From contig JAJZPX010000149.1 in assembly GCA_021811025.1 (NCBI GenBank), positions 1-5,471 of the forward strand: a stretch of 5,471 bases of DNA, given 5' to 3'. The notes beneath the pieces were generated by a model. The model had not been told where the DNA came from. It was given only the letters and a program-made list of their open reading frames with translations, and did no database searches. Positions 5,463 through 5,471 of this stretch are shown one piece after another. This DNA is from Actinomycetes bacterium. GTDB taxonomy: Bacteria; Actinomycetota; Coriobacteriia; Anaerosomatales; JAJZPX01. The number at the start of each line of letters is the position of its first letter. The stretch's first letter is position 1. The position numbers and the translations under genes were made by a program.

Positions 5463-5471
5463 GGACCTTCG

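Noticed and set aside
5440..5471. GTG at 5440 with a frame open to the window edge as the start of the regulated gene
   Set aside because: No Shine-Dalgarno upstream and the codons lie entirely within the perfect hairpin arms; too little sequence to support a gene.

Overview
The window is very GC-rich, with few A/T runs, GTG as well as ATG starts and actinobacterial-looking -10 elements (TAnnnT, no clear -35). Together with the TatA sequence this suggests an actinobacterium, perhaps of a Coriobacteriia-like lineage. That placement is inference from composition and resemblance, not from a marker gene. I see no mobile element, CRISPR array, tRNA or rRNA.

Layout. (1) 1-648, minus strand: the first 216 residues of a GalT-type nucleotidyltransferase whose C-terminal part lies beyond the left edge. 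(2) 649-755: divergent intergenic region with overlapping -10-like elements facing both ways. (3) 756-1670, plus: a HAD-superfamily sugar-phosphate-type phosphatase with no Shine-Dalgarno, probably translated from a leaderless mRNA. (4) 1735-4674, plus: a 979-residue soluble sensor phosphatase, PAS-GAF-PAS-PAS-GAF-SpoIIE/PP2C, probably the environmental input of a partner-switching (anti-anti-sigma) pathway whose other members are not in the window. (5) 4783-4956, plus: tatA, a 57-residue Tat translocase subunit with its own extended -10 promoter and a near-perfect ribosome binding site. (6) 4957-5471: no protein gene that I can support. It holds candidate promoters, a complete M-box (ykoK) magnesium riboswitch at about 5112-5278, a GC-rich hairpin, an intrinsic terminator at 5330-5364, and a tail with a six-codon micro-ORF and two mutually exclusive hairpins. 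The gene controlled by the riboswitch, presumably a Mg2+ transporter, starts beyond the right edge.

The genes do not form one pathway. GalT and the HAD phosphatase may both act on sugar phosphates and share a divergent control region. The sensor phosphatase and tatA look like separate transcription units. The most informative part is the last 350 bases: the riboswitch is supported by the conserved core and by compensated changes in its long-range helix relative to the Bacillus subtilis mgtE leader (recalled from memory). The layout downstream suggests that a second, translation-dependent control step could follow the riboswitch terminator; that second step is speculative.
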